NCBI GenBank assembly: GCA_030998015.1
Contig: JARWMV010000234.1
Span: forward strand, 1,674,001-1,738,000
Direction of reading: 5' to 3'
Origin: Ceratorhiza oryzae-sativae
Lineage: Eukaryota; Basidiomycota; Agaricomycetes; Cantharellales; Ceratobasidiaceae
Length of the DNA: 64,000 bases
Shown piece by piece: positions 1 to 11,250 of the stretch; the first letter of the stretch is position 1, and each line of letters opens with the position of its first letter. A model generated the notes under the pieces. The model saw nothing but the letters and a program-made list of their open reading frames with translations. It ran no database searches and was not told the DNA's origin. The translations under genes and the position numbers were made by a program.

Positions 1-1431
1 GAATCACCTATTAGAGCGAGACTCACCTCGGGTGCTTGGAGCGTTGCCTCGGTGGTCGCATCGGGCTCTTTGTACGGAACAACGGAGTATCCAAAGAACA
101 ACTTTCCAAACGGCAGGCCCAGAGGTGCCGGAGCTCGTTTATCGTTTTCAAGGTCGTCAGTCGTCATGGTGAGTACTTTGCTGCTCAAGATTTCAATGCC
201 AAGGAACGAAATAAAACAAAAACGGCATACTCTGTACGAATGATCGTGCTGCTGGGATCGACTTCCTCAATCTTCCTCACTGACTTTCCTTTTCCTTTGG
301 TCTTTCGTCCAGAAAGAGTTTGACCAGCGCCCCTGAACGGATCGAAGCCTCCAGTAGCATCAGATGATGCGCCTGCGACTGGGCCGGCTATACCAAGGCT
401 AGAGCCTGGGCGACTCGATCCTGGGGTAGAGTTGTTGAGATCAATCTTGAGTTTCTCAGCCATGGTTGGCGGAGGAGCAGCAGGTGTTCGGACTGGTTCA
501 ACATATCCCTTGGGTGTCGCAAAGTCAACCTCTAGGTCGACATCGATGATGTTAATGCCGGCCGCCCCAGCCAGATCGGCATGGTTCGGTTTCACCTCCA
601 TAACGAGAAATGAGAATGGCATCATGTTGTACTGAATCTCGAATATGTCTCCTTGAGTGAGTGCCGCAAAGTTGCGTAAGGAACTCTCTAGCCTGAATGG
701 ACGACGAGTCAAGATAAACCAATCCAAGTGGCTGAAATCACGCCATACACTGCTTTAGGATCGGAAACCTCGATAAACTCCTTCTCTTGAGCTTGGATCT
801 TGACAAACGTCCCCTTGACAAGGTTCGCGGTGCTGATTCGAATAGGGTCTCCTTCACTAAGCCGTAGCGTTCTCATCATCTGCACGCAGTGATGAATTCC
901 GAGGGTTACCACAAGGCCGGACAGTAGCTTACCCAAAAGGGAAGGTGAGCACACCCTTCCTCCGCAATAAACTCCAAAACACCACAATGTGTGGTGGCGG
1001 CTGGGTTGGAAGGGTTCTTCAACTGGAATAACCATGGGCCATCGAGGTCAAGCTCAGCTGAGGAACGATAAGTGCATATGCCGTGGAGTGATAGACAGTT
1101 ACTTACAGAGGTTGGCCAAGGATGAGGGTGGTAGAATGACTGTAGCTACGTCAAACTCCATTCAAGTCTTCAAAATATATCCGACGCTCACTCTTGCCAC
1201 CGAAACTGACGTTGACACGTTCCTTTCCAGGCAGCATTGCCATGCTGTAGGCCTTCATATATTCATCATACCCACGGCGACCGCGCCTCCCTCCTGGACC
1301 ACCCATACCACCAAAGTTTGGAGGAAACAAGCCACCTGGGGCGTTGGGTATCATTCCATCCTCGTCATAAAACTATGTGTGAATGTTCAGTGAATACATG
1401 GGGGTGGCAGACTGTTTAGGAGTATCACCAT
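1..1431 (-). CDS. UFD1: Ufd1 ubiquitin-fusion degradation protein (3' end cut by window)
   Basis: Ufd1 is the substrate-recruiting partner of Npl4 and the Cdc48/p97 ATPase in ER-associated and cytosolic ubiquitin-dependent degradation. Joined exons read GYDEYMKAYSMAMLPG and VNVSFGG near the start, then NPSNPAATTHCGVLEF, MMRTLRLSEGDPIRI, LRNFAALTQGDIFEIQYN and VMEV, the hallmark blocks of the Ufd1 double-psi-barrel domain in order, then the low-complexity tail and LPFGKLFFGYSVVPY near the window edge. Introns are about 50 nt. The last visible exon ends at a GTGAGT donor, so the terminal exon lies outside the window. The start is unusual: an ATG at 1429-1431 followed at once by a 56-nt intron (1373-1428), then Phe-Tyr-Asp-Glu. 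If that exon is wrong, the next in-frame ATG is at 1354. Head-to-head with SAR1. Confidence 0.93.
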
Positions 1432-1723
1432 TGTGTCTGGTGTTGTTGCAGAGCGCAATGAGGGAGCCAAAACCTCGAGTTAAACAAGCAAACGATCGAT
1501 CAAATTGTGAGAAGCAGCCAGATGTGGTAGACGAGAATGACGCGTCGCGTTAATGTAATATTGCCTTAAACGCTCAGGGGTCAATGAGCACCAGGCGCTT
1601 AGTGTCACGTGCACATGGCGATGATGCCACGTATTTATGATGTCAGCAGGCTGCCTCCCCTGAGTAAAAGCCCACTTTTGACGCAAGACAGCCACCGACC
1701 GCCTAATATCTGCTTTCGCCGCC
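1432..1723. promoter_or_regulatory. divergent promoter UFD1/SAR1
   Basis: This 292-bp space lies between two start codons pointing away from each other, so it should carry both promoters. It contains one CACGTG palindrome (1606-1611, in the context TCACGTGC), the core recognised by bHLH factors such as Cbf1. No clear TATA box was seen. Confidence 0.5.
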
Positions 1724-2628
<905 letters not shown>

Positions 2629-2878
2629 AAGTACAGCAAGAGAGGGAGTATTCGGGTTTTGTTGGCACAATGTATCGCTGTTTAGATTCAACCACCTGTT
2701 ATTCATACTATTTCTGCGTTTATTCGCCGAATCAACAAATCCTCAGAATATCGTTGGGGTGTGTGGTGAGATTCGACAACTTAACTGCATTGATGATTTG
2801 ATGCGCTGGATTTGGAGTAGGAACTGAAGGAATTGACTATGATGACCGACACAGGCATTCAATAAAGATAAGGTTTGG

Positions 2879-4374
2879 CTACAAGTCGTCGATATAGTGG
2901 CCGACCCAGTCGAAAAACGTCCACAGCATCCCATGTGTGAGAATACTTCGGAACGCGCTGACGCCTAAAGCCATACCATCAGTTACATCACTTCGATATG
3001 TCATGGCTCACTAAACCTACCCAAGCCTTGATATAACCGGGCAAGTCCAAGATACAAAGGCTTCGGAGAGTTGGGGTCACTCCCGCGCAGCATTCGTTTG
3101 AAGGTGCTCGATATACTACGAGGGGGGATTCCTGCTAGCGCACGCTGTTGCACCTTAGTTTTTACCCTGAATTTGCATCATATCAGACTTGAGCAATTTC
3201 GTATGAGTGCAAACTCACACATCAAGAGGGTATATGAGCCCAAGATGTAACACCGGAAATTGAACCACAGAGGAATGGTATCATGGTTGAATGAATAGGG
3301 AACCATGCAGGTGATGGCCCCTGATGACCATCGGGACGCCGGCCCAGCATTAAACGCATCGCATCGTACTCCATAAAGTACAAGGCCGTGCCAGCCGTAT
3401 CGCGTACTGAGGCCCACATTAGATGTCGCACAAGGTAACAAGGAGCAAACGAACCGAAATGGAGTCTAAATCCTTTGTATAACCCTCTCAATCCATGCTG
3501 TTGAACAATATCCTTGACCGCATCAATGTTACCTGGGGGCTTTTCGACTATGATGCCTTTCTCTGCTGCAATGGAATACTCGAGTTGTCTTCGGATCTAG
3601 AACACTGGCCTCGTCTAGGATTCGGTATCACCTGTACTTGGTTCCGTACCTTGACTAGTTCAAATGCTAAGATGGTATGGCTATAAGCATCAGGTTATTG
3701 TATCGCTCAACTTGGCACTCACGGGCTCCACAGAACGATATCAAAGACCCAGATACAGCACCAGCGGCGCCACCCGCAAAAGCAACATGGCTCAGTTTAG
3801 ATCTCGACCAGTGCCACTCATCATGGAGGTAGTTTTTGGAGTTGGTGTAGATTGTGAACGACGCCGCACCTACAGCATATTCAAGAATAGAGTCGACTCG
3901 TGGGTGAGAGACACTCACGAACGGCGGAGATTGTCATCAGCGGAATCCATATTCCCCTGAAGAAGCCTGCAAACCCTTCTTCGCGCCATACGAGTTGAGC
4001 GAGCCTTGGTACAGAGATCGGGGTTCGTGACGCCTGAAGCCGGCTTTTTAAGGAATCGAGCTGGCGGCAAGGATGGCATGAACTCGGCGGAGCCTTGGTT
4101 TCAGATAGCCAATGACGCTTACCGGATAACCGGCGAGAGTAGACAAAAGACTAGCTGAGGTTGCGCAAACGACAGTCTTGTTTCCTAGCGGCCGCATCAA
4201 TCAGGTCAAAGGCGCGCGAATGGGACAGGGCTCGAACTCACGCTGCGCAGCTGCCTTCCACGCCTCTGCGTTGAATACTACTTGAGAGCCTTGAGAAGAG
4301 CTCGGACCTCTATGCGTAAAATATTAAAAAGGTTTCAATGTTCATTTTATCCAAGCTCACATGCTGCTATCCAT
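2879..4374 (-). CDS. mitochondrial carrier family (SLC25) protein
   Basis: This is a membrane transporter of the SLC25 fold, normally in the inner mitochondrial membrane. Three related parts are visible. Repeat 1 carries GYPLDSLKSRLQ (the P-x-D-x-x-K-x-R signature) and FAGFFRGIWIPL. Repeat 2 has CGAPFELVKIRRQLEY and LRGLYKGFRLHF followed by RDTAGTALYFMEYD. Repeat 3 has a PLDV-type turn before KTKVQQRALAG and ends in a short FDWVGHYIDDL tail. The start was placed at the ATG at 4372-4374, whose short first exon is spliced in frame after five nearby codons. Introns are 45-60 nt. The substrate cannot be named from sequence. The RDTAG block suggests the amino-acid/carnitine-like branch, but this is only a guess. 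Confidence 0.9.
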
Positions 4375-4814
4375 AGAATGGATTGAATCTAAGAGACCCA
4401 GGCGGGCAGCCGCTTCGCGTCTGGGTCTTGGACGAGGGCTCGGCTATGGTCAGGTTGAAGGCACCGGAGAGCCTTGACTTAAGCTGAATGGACTCCGCGA
4501 TTCTTTTGCAACGGTTTTAGCCCACACTCAAGTTACAGAACCTGTGAGAGACCAGGACGGAGTGACAAGGGTAAAAGATAGAGGATCCCCTGCTTGCCTC
4601 CTGTCAGGCACGTGATCACAAGGACAAGATCGGTGTACGTCGAAGTGACGCATCTGATGCGTTCTTGATCTATCCCGAACTGGCATTCGGCTTAGCACTC
4701 AAGCTATTATTATATAATTGTGTGCTATACATAATTTCCTACGTGGGGTCTTGAGCATGAATAGACAGATACACCTAATGCAACACCAATCCGTCCCACC
4801 CCACTAATCCATCC
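4375..4814. other. intergenic, no gene seen
   Basis: This should hold the upstream region of the carrier gene and the 3' region of the phosphatase gene. One CACGTG box sits at 4609-4614, about 240 bp upstream of the carrier start. An AT-rich patch lies near 4705-4735. No open frame with coding character was seen. Confidence 0.5.
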
Positions 4815-6247
4815 CTAGACGCTTCCAATCAAGGATTTACCTCGCCACCATGCGGCTGCACTCGCCCCCAGAACAAAATTCCCCAACCCTACTCCAGCAT
4901 GCCCCACCCCAATGAACCACAACGTACACCACAGCCAACCAACGATCCACCCCAACAGCTTGCCAGTGTATTTCTTAAGGGCAATCATGAAAGGGGAAGC
5001 CAATTGATAGGGTAGGTTATCATGGTGGTAGAGCATTGGTGTCAGAGTGGAAGATCCGGCTGAAGGAACACGAAGGAGCGCAACAATCGGTTTGTGGTCC
5101 GAGGTTGTATACGGCTGGATTGATTTGTAAAGCAGTGGGGTGATGTACGACACATCGGGAGTTGACGGTGAGTCAAGATAAGTCGTAAATAGAACACGAT
5201 CTGTCCAGGCGGGGTTGCGTTTTTTGCTGAGTAAATTGTTCAATACATGCTAGTATGCCACCGCAGTGCGATACATACCTGTAAACGTGCTGCTCGCCCA
5301 AGACGTACTTATACGAGGGGGCAAAATCCCAGAAGTTACCCTCTCTAAGGCCTTGGAAAGTGTTCCCCAACTTTATTTCACGCCGTAGTTGATCCCAATC
5401 TTTCGCCTTATTTCTGCCCTCAGGGGTCGCGAGATAAGCCACTAAAGAGTCACGCGGCAGTGTTTCACCATCGACTTTCGGTGCATCCAGTCTGAAATTC
5501 AAATCACCAAAAACGAACAAGTGTGATGTAGAGTAAATGCTATGCATGGGCGTGTCAGTGCTATTCGGGGGTCCGTTTGTGGGGAGAATTTGACTTGCCT
5601 TGGCCCTTGAGACTGGGAAAATAATAGATTTTTTACAATATGCTCCCAATCGTTAAGTCGGCTTCGGAGGTTATGTGCATGGGCCGTCATATGCGTGCAG
5701 ACAAAAGTCATCACTTCTCCCCCCTCGCCCTCCCCGGCCGCAATTCGGAAACGTACGCCTACAGCACCCTTGTTGCCCACCCAACCAGGTCCAAATCCAG
5801 TCCACGAGGTTTGCACATCGCGTATTCGTTGCCCAATCCCATAGTCGCGAGCATAGACCAAGAGCGCAACTCCCACATTGACAGCTTTAGCGACTAGCGT
5901 GTACGATACCTGCTCTCCGTCCACAGAGTTATGCTTCTCGATTTGAGAGCGCAGCAGTTCGTCCCGTGTGGCAACAACACTTTGCGAGAGGCCCGTAACT
6001 GTGATTAAATAAATGAGCTATGGGGTGTCAGAGGAATAGTACTAGGTCACTCACGTCCAAGATGGAGGGGCAAAAGCTCCTGGAATCCAACAGCGACGAT
6101 ATCCGAAGGCGTTTTTGAACAAGATTCAGATAACGTAGGGGACAACCAGTCTACCAGATCTTGTGGCGTGCCTTGGTTGCCTTGAAGATTTGTGTTGTAA
6201 GATGCAATCTGCACAAGTATGGAGCTCGAGCCTTGAGGTGAGGCCAT
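4815..6247 (-). CDS. inositol polyphosphate 5-phosphatase, Inp54-like with C-terminal membrane tail
   Basis: The enzyme should remove the 5-phosphate from phosphoinositides such as PI(4,5)P2. The family's motifs occur in order: DIVAVGFQELLPL, GFGPGWVGNKGAVGVRF, CTHMTAHAHNLRSRLNDW, FGDLNFRLD, RNPAWTDRVLF and TTSDHKPI. The two catalytic signatures (W-x-G-D-x-N-F-R-type and P-A-W-x-D-R-[VI]-L) are intact apart from F in place of the first W. After the catalytic domain comes a hydrophobic tail (residues around GWIVGWLWCTLWFIGVG and a second weakly hydrophobic stretch), suggesting a tail anchor. S. cerevisiae Inp54 is likewise held at the ER by a hydrophobic C-terminus, which is why I favour that subfamily over synaptojanin-type enzymes; no Sac1 or proline-rich domain is present. 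The start ATG is at 6245-6247 (MASPQGSSS). Confidence 0.9.
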
Positions 6248-6543
6248 GGTTAGGAACAGCGTGTCTGTATTGGAAATTACGTCGTGTCGTCACAAGGCAC
6301 ATCACTGAAAGGCGCATGTAGAAAACCACCCGACGCGGGAATGAGCTGGCCTCCATGTAAGGCGCTTCGTGAAAAGATGGGATAAATAAAATATGAATAC
6401 GGCCCTCGTATTTGGATAGCGCGCTCTATGACGAAAGACAGCAAGTTTGGTTACAACACATGATGCACGACCGACACGATATGATGTCAACCAACAACCG
6501 AGCTTCGAACAATTGCGAAGGTTCATACTATATCATGAAGATA

Positions 6544-6990
6544 TTATTCGCGACAGGGCAAACTAACTTGTACTCCTCCAGTAGTCGGCAATCCAGCTTC
6601 TTTCCAAGCCTTGAATCCTCCAGCAATGTCCGTTGCTTTGGCGAGCCCCAGATCTTGAAGCGAAGCGGCAGCGAGGCTGCTAGTGTAACCCTCTTGGCAA
6701 AATACAATTGGCTCAAGCTCGTAAGTTCCGACGCCAGGAATACCCCTCAAGCTAGCGTCTGACTGAGGATCCAATCTCCACTCTAGTACGTTCCGCTCAA
6801 CGATCAGCGCACCAGGTATTTCGCCATAGTTAGTGCGTTGTGCTTGAGGGCGGATGTCAATTAGTATTGCGTTTCGAACCCGGACGGCCTCATGCGCCAC
6901 CTCGGGAGTCACACGGTTCAATCGTAAGCGTGCGGCCGCAAGTACTTGGTCAATTGATTTTGCACCAGGAGGCAGAGCTGGTTTGGACAT
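6544..6990 (-). CDS. single-domain rhodanese-like protein
   Basis: This single-exon gene of about 148 residues starts MSKPALPPGAKS. It shows the rhodanese order: an N-terminal helix region, ILIDIRPQAQR (the CH2A-like Asp block), IPGALIVERNVLEWRLDP, then the active loop FCQEGYTSS with the catalytic Cys, and finally DIAGGFKAWKEAGLP. The Cys loop (C-Q-E-G-Y-x-S) is that of sulfurtransferases rather than Cdc25 phosphatases, whose loop is one residue longer. The substrate is unknown; thiosulfate or persulfide sulfur transfer in cytosol or mitochondrion is likely. Fungal homologues usually stand alone like this one. Head-to-head with the GMF gene. Confidence 0.88.
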   Translation of the reverse strand: MSKPALPPGAKSIDQVLAAARLRLNRVTPEVAHEAVRVRNAILIDIRPQAQRTNYGEIPGALIVERNVLEWRLDPQSDASLRGIPGVGTYELEPIVFCQEGYTSSLAAASLQDLGLAKATDIAGGFKAWKEAGLPTTGGVQVSLPCRE

Positions 6991-7211
6991 ATTGTTTTTT
7001 TGTCTCACTGTATAGATTATGGACGCATATATTAGTTGTTTTCTCGAGCGTACTTTTAAAAATACCGCATACAAGGGGTTGTGAACGTTAGCAATAGACA
7101 GATATTAAACCACGTGACCTGACAAGATACCCTGTCGCAACCACCACCACACTATCCAGCAAACCTATCGCGCCATATTACTATTGATCCGAGGCCTAGA
7201 AATTTTTAAAT
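6991..7211. promoter_or_regulatory. divergent promoter rhodanese/GMF
   Basis: The 221 bp between two diverging start codons contain a CACGTG box at 7111-7116, read as TCACGTGG on the minus strand. The rest is AT-rich with no other clear element. Confidence 0.45.
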
Positions 7212-7911
7212 ATGGTAATGTTTGACCGCATTGTAGAGAATTATAACATTTTTATCCACCAAATACCAAAATGTACACAGTCGCAAATCGTCGAAATCCC
7301 GCAGTCATTAAAGGATAGTTTGCGTAAGTTTAGGTTCGCAAGGAGGAATGCTGGAAGTGCGGCGTTCGTAGGTGCCTGGAATAGTGATATTTTAAACGAG
7401 AATCCTACCGACGGCATTGCCATCAGTCAAAATCAACAAGCAAAAGCTGATCATGGAAGAGGTTGAGCAGTTTGACAACATATCTATGGAGGACCTTGCC
7501 GAAGGTGTGATAATAGTATCAACCAACTCCGTTACCCTTTTTGAACTCGTACAGAGCTTCCTGATGCGAGCCCCCGCTACGTCGTCCTAACTTACGAGAG
7601 AAAGCATGATGATGGACGCACCTCCTTCCCCTTGATCATGCTCAACTGGACGCCAGCAGGATCCGAAACTGGACTGATGACTCTCCACGCGAGCTCTTTG
7701 ACCGCGTTCCAGGGCGTAGTAAGCATGCTACATATATTTCTCTCGAACGTCTAATTATCATATCTATGCTCATCAGGTGGAGCCGAGCAAGGTCAGTTGG
7801 ATGTAAACTCTCTGGGATGTGACATTTCTCTGAGACTTGAGGGAACAGGTTATAGAAATACGAGATGGACAAGAGGGTTTAACGAAATCTGTAATTGACT
7901 CGAAGTTGTAG
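7212..7911 (+). CDS. glia maturation factor (ADF/cofilin family, Arp2/3 debrancher)
   Basis: GMF binds Arp2/3 and removes actin branches. The joined exons give about 140 residues: M then SQIVEIPQSLKDSLRKFRFA, RRNAGSAAFVVKINKQKLIM, DNISMEDLAEELPDASPRYV, YERKHDDGRTSFPLIML, GLMTLHASSLTAFQG and the end VIDSKL. The order and the KHDDGR block match GMF rather than true cofilin. The only ATG able to open this frame is 7212-7214, directly followed by a GTAATG donor; the intron runs to 7280 and exon 2 begins TCG CAA ATC in phase. The first coding exon is therefore the ATG alone. The ATG nearer the acceptor is out of frame. The stop codon lies 29 bp from the stop of the convergent GPI14 gene. Confidence 0.93.
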
Positions 7912-7940
7912 AAAGAGTTTATTATCGAAGATCGTGTGCA

Positions 7941-9479
7941 CTATCCTTCAAACTTGAATGCCTTGAAGATTTCGCCTAGGACAAAGCCGTTCGATAGGAG
8001 AAATACTACACTTGCTGCCCAAACTTGGGCGTAAACACTTTCTCCTAATAGCTCGAGACGAAATGCTGAAGCAAGCCAGAGAGCCTACATGGCGACTGAG
8101 CGACTGTCCAATCGTTTAGCCAGTGGACCGACCTGTGAGATAACCCATATGAATCCTATCAACGAAGCCCGCTTGACTGAGATGCTCAATTTCGGCAATA
8201 CAATGGGTAGAAACCAAAGGTACCACATAAAATACTACGGTTGTTAGATGTCAGTTGACCTCTTCCGATCATGCGTAAGTACATACCTGAGATGTGCAGA
8301 CTTTGTTGAAGGTAACAAATATCATAGTCTGCGAAAACAATGCGAACGGCAGATCCCTTTTTCCTATGGTTAAGCCAGCCATCGCACAAAGTGCCATCTG
8401 TGGTAGAAAGCTCAGAAGTGGGTTTCGAAGCAAGCGAGTGGGCCAAGTGAGTGTAGAAGAGGGATCGAAGCTATAGTTTAGGTACATAGGGTAGAAGTAT
8501 GGCGAGAAATTATGGCGGTGGTCTCGTCTCGTGAGGTGATAAAGATATGTATGTTCAAGGAAGGGGGCACCCCAGCTGACACAAAATTTTAAGACGCGGA
8601 GAAAAGGCCAAGGGCTATGCAAACTCACAAGGCAAACATAGCAAAATTCAGTAGAACGAAGGTAACCGCGGATATCACGAAAAACCGTATGCGTTTTTGG
8701 GTGATAGCAGAAGTGGAGAAGTTCAAAGGAGCCTGTGGTTCGATCCAGGCGAGTATGCTGGCTCCATAAATGATAGGATATATCTTGAAATGAACTGAAA
8801 GCCCAAATAGAACGGCGGCATATTCTAGCTGATTCGAAAGGACAAGGAATAGGGTGGAGACAACCATGGCACCGAGCACGGATTCTGCGCTGCCTCGAGT
8901 TGATATATTTGCCACCATGGGGTTGAGGAGCCACAATCCGCTAACCCAGGCTACGGCAATTCGCTGACGTTTGGTTTTAACATCCTGTTCGGACGATGCA
9001 GATGCGTTGGCTGTGGGTTCGACGCGAGGAGTTGGCACCACACGTAGAAATATAAGGTAGATCAGGTAGCCGACTAGAATATCGCACGATGCGAATAACA
9101 CTTTCCCAAATGCCGGGTGGAGAAACTCATTGGGCAGGGTTAAAATAGCCAAAAGAGGCGTGTAACGGTAGGTAGACCTGGAATATGGGCTAAAAAAACG
9201 ACAATTAATTTCCTTTCTGTTGTAACAAGAACCAACATACTCTCCTAATTCCCAGGACAATATGCGCGGAACAATCCCCTGAGCCATATTCCCGCTAGTT
9301 CTATGCCTTAAAAAGTGTGACGCGTCTGAAAACACTCTATAGTCAACGTCTGTGTACTTCAAAACGGAGTGCCGATCGTGATAGTCTCCGTAAATAATTA
9401 AAGCAATGCGCATGGCTGCAGCGGCGAGCATCGCGTTTTGTAAGGTTAGCTTGCTGGACGAGAAAAAACAAGCCGCCAT
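7941..9479 (-). CDS. GPI14: GPI mannosyltransferase 1 (PIG-M/Gpi14)
   Basis: This multi-pass ER enzyme adds the first mannose to the GPI anchor from dolichol-P-mannose. The diagnostic lumenal loop is present: YGDYHDRHSVLKYTDVDY, then FSDASHFL, and YSRSTYRYTPLLAIL. Further on are AWVSGLWLLNPMVANISTRG, AVLFGLSVHFKIYPIIYG, FLEHTYLYHLTRRDHRHNFS, PYFYPMYL, and the C-terminal LWFLPIVLP and membrane helices ending FKAFKFEG. At least five exons are joined; the intron in the first loop turns ELGE into GDPYSR as expected. I chose the ATG at 9477-9479 (MAACFFSSSKL); a second in-frame ATG 16 codons later is also possible. Length is near 400 residues, normal for the family. Divergent from the uL3m gene. 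Confidence 0.93.
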
Positions 9480-9687
9480 CTCGTAAACCCTAGTACCAAG
9501 CTCAAGTGGGATTTTAAAACAAATTAATCGCTCCGGCTTCTGTAGTGCCTCATATGCACGTCCGATAAACTTTGAAAGAGTGTTGTGTAGACAACTGCTG
9601 GCGACGAGCCTCTCTAAGAGCGCCAGGGTCACGTGGCACAGTCCCGATCTCACCTGGGCTCACGTGATCTTCAGCGACTTCGGCAAA
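9480..9687. promoter_or_regulatory. divergent promoter GPI14/uL3m with two CACGTG boxes
   Basis: This 208-bp space lies between diverging start codons. Two CACGTG palindromes lie 25 bp apart, at 9630-9635 (GTCACGTGGC) and 9661-9666 (CTCACGTGAT). Two copies in so short a space is the strongest example of this element in the window. Confidence 0.5.
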
Positions 9688-10908
9688 ATGTCTCTGCTGC
9701 TAGCCCTACAACGAAGGGGGATTGAGAGAGCAAACTGCTATAGTCTCCAGCGTTCAATAATCACATCCAATATAAAGCTCTTGCAGACAGAAGTATCGAA
9801 ATCTTTAGCCTCCACTAGCTCGCAATGGACACCACTTTCGCAGCGGACAGGCCTCATAGCCCGCAAGCGAGGGATGACTGCGGTCTGGGACCAGAACGGC
9901 GCACGTATACCTGTATCTGTACTTCAGGTACGATCACAGCCTATCGCTCTGTGCTTTGGCCTTAGACTTTCCTAGATCGAGAACTGTCAAGTTACAGCGA
10001 ATGTATCAACGCCTCGTAAATTCAAGCCTATGTATCATGCCGTGCAGGTTGCGGCGTCTGATCGTTCCGAAAAGAGCACATCTCGCGCAATGGCTGGGCA
10101 TTTCACTAAAGCCGGAGTGACCCCGAAACGTATTGTCAAGGAGTTCGAGGTTTCGGAGGATGCACTGCTGCCAGTCGGTATGTATCACTATTTAATGCCC
10201 GCACATTTGCTTATTTACTTCTAGGCACAACCCTTTCAGCTTGTCACTTTGTTCCAGGACAGACCATTGATGTGATCGGGATATCGTAAGTATGGTAGAT
10301 CATGTTGCGTTATGTAAAACTAACCACACAGCGAAGTATGGGCAAAGGTTATGCAGGAACTATGAAGCGATGGAATTTCAAGGGTTTGGCAGCTAGCCAC
10401 GGTGTTTCCATTTCACATAGATCGGCTGGTTCTACCGGACAACATCAAGTGAGCGCTTCGGGCGGGGGGGCTTTTTCTTGTCAATACTCACACCTGCACA
10501 AGGATCCAGGGCGAGTGTTTCCCGGTAAGAAGATGGCCGGGAGGCTAGGTGGAGAGCGAACCACAGTTCAAAACCTTTTTGTGCAACGCATCGATACGAC
10601 ACTCAACCTAATATTCGTCAAAGGGTGTGTTCCTGGTCCAGACAACGGTTTCGTTTTCGTGCGGTTAGTGCCAAAGGTTTCTTGGCTCGGGCAATTTAAT
10701 TTATCAGTTGCGAAGGGATGCGAAGAAGAAAATTGTCTCATTGGCAAAGGCCAAATTTAATAAAGGCGTTGAAGCGGACAAGGTATTACCTGCTGGAATT
10801 GAAACTCTCCCGTTCCCTGCGGGAGATAAGGCTTTGGAATCTAGACTACCTCCCGTCGTGGTTGCGGATAGCCGGGGTCGAAACCCATTTACTCCTCGCG
10901 ATAGCTAG
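9688..10908 (+). CDS. mitochondrial large-subunit ribosomal protein uL3m
   Basis: This is protein L3 of the mitochondrial ribosome (yeast Mrpl9 type). An N-terminal extension rich in Arg/Ser with few acids ([19 protein letters not shown]) looks like a mitochondrial presequence. Then follow [58 protein letters not shown], then [17 protein letters not shown], the [15 protein letters not shown] signature of L3, and [17 protein letters not shown]. The C-terminal exon ([15 protein letters not shown] to NPFTPRDS) is joined across an intron whose acceptor gives frame at about 10713. Introns in mid-gene are about 50 nt. Divergent promoter with GPI14; the DUF2470 gene follows on the same strand. Confidence 0.93.
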
Positions 10909-11250
10909 TTATTATAACGTCCCCGGCATGAAAATTAATGTCTATCCTGGCGATCGTGCCAAAATCGTGCCTGATTTTGATGAAAGTGCTGAGCGTTATG
11001 TTTGGACTTGTTTGCGGTGACATAACCTTCACACAACAACCACGTCGTTCTAGGCGAACCAACCTGGTGAAACCAGCTGTTCTAATTATTCGCAAAATGT
11101 CCTAATACCTATTCGTTATAGACCACGTACACAAGTTATTAGCCTCCCTGCGCACGTTCCTTGTAGTTATTGATTTTCAGCTGGCTAAGCTAAGGTGAGC
11201 TGTCACAGTCTTGTCTATATTTGTGTAGATTTATTTCGGGGTCATCGAAG
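10909..11250. other. intergenic, no gene seen
   Basis: 3' region of the uL3m gene and upstream region of the DUF2470 gene. The open frames here are short and lack coding character. Confidence 0.4.

Noticed and set aside
8725..8745. tRNA T-arm-like GGTTCGATCC
   Set aside because: It lies inside the coding sequence of GPI14 and lacks the other tRNA parts.
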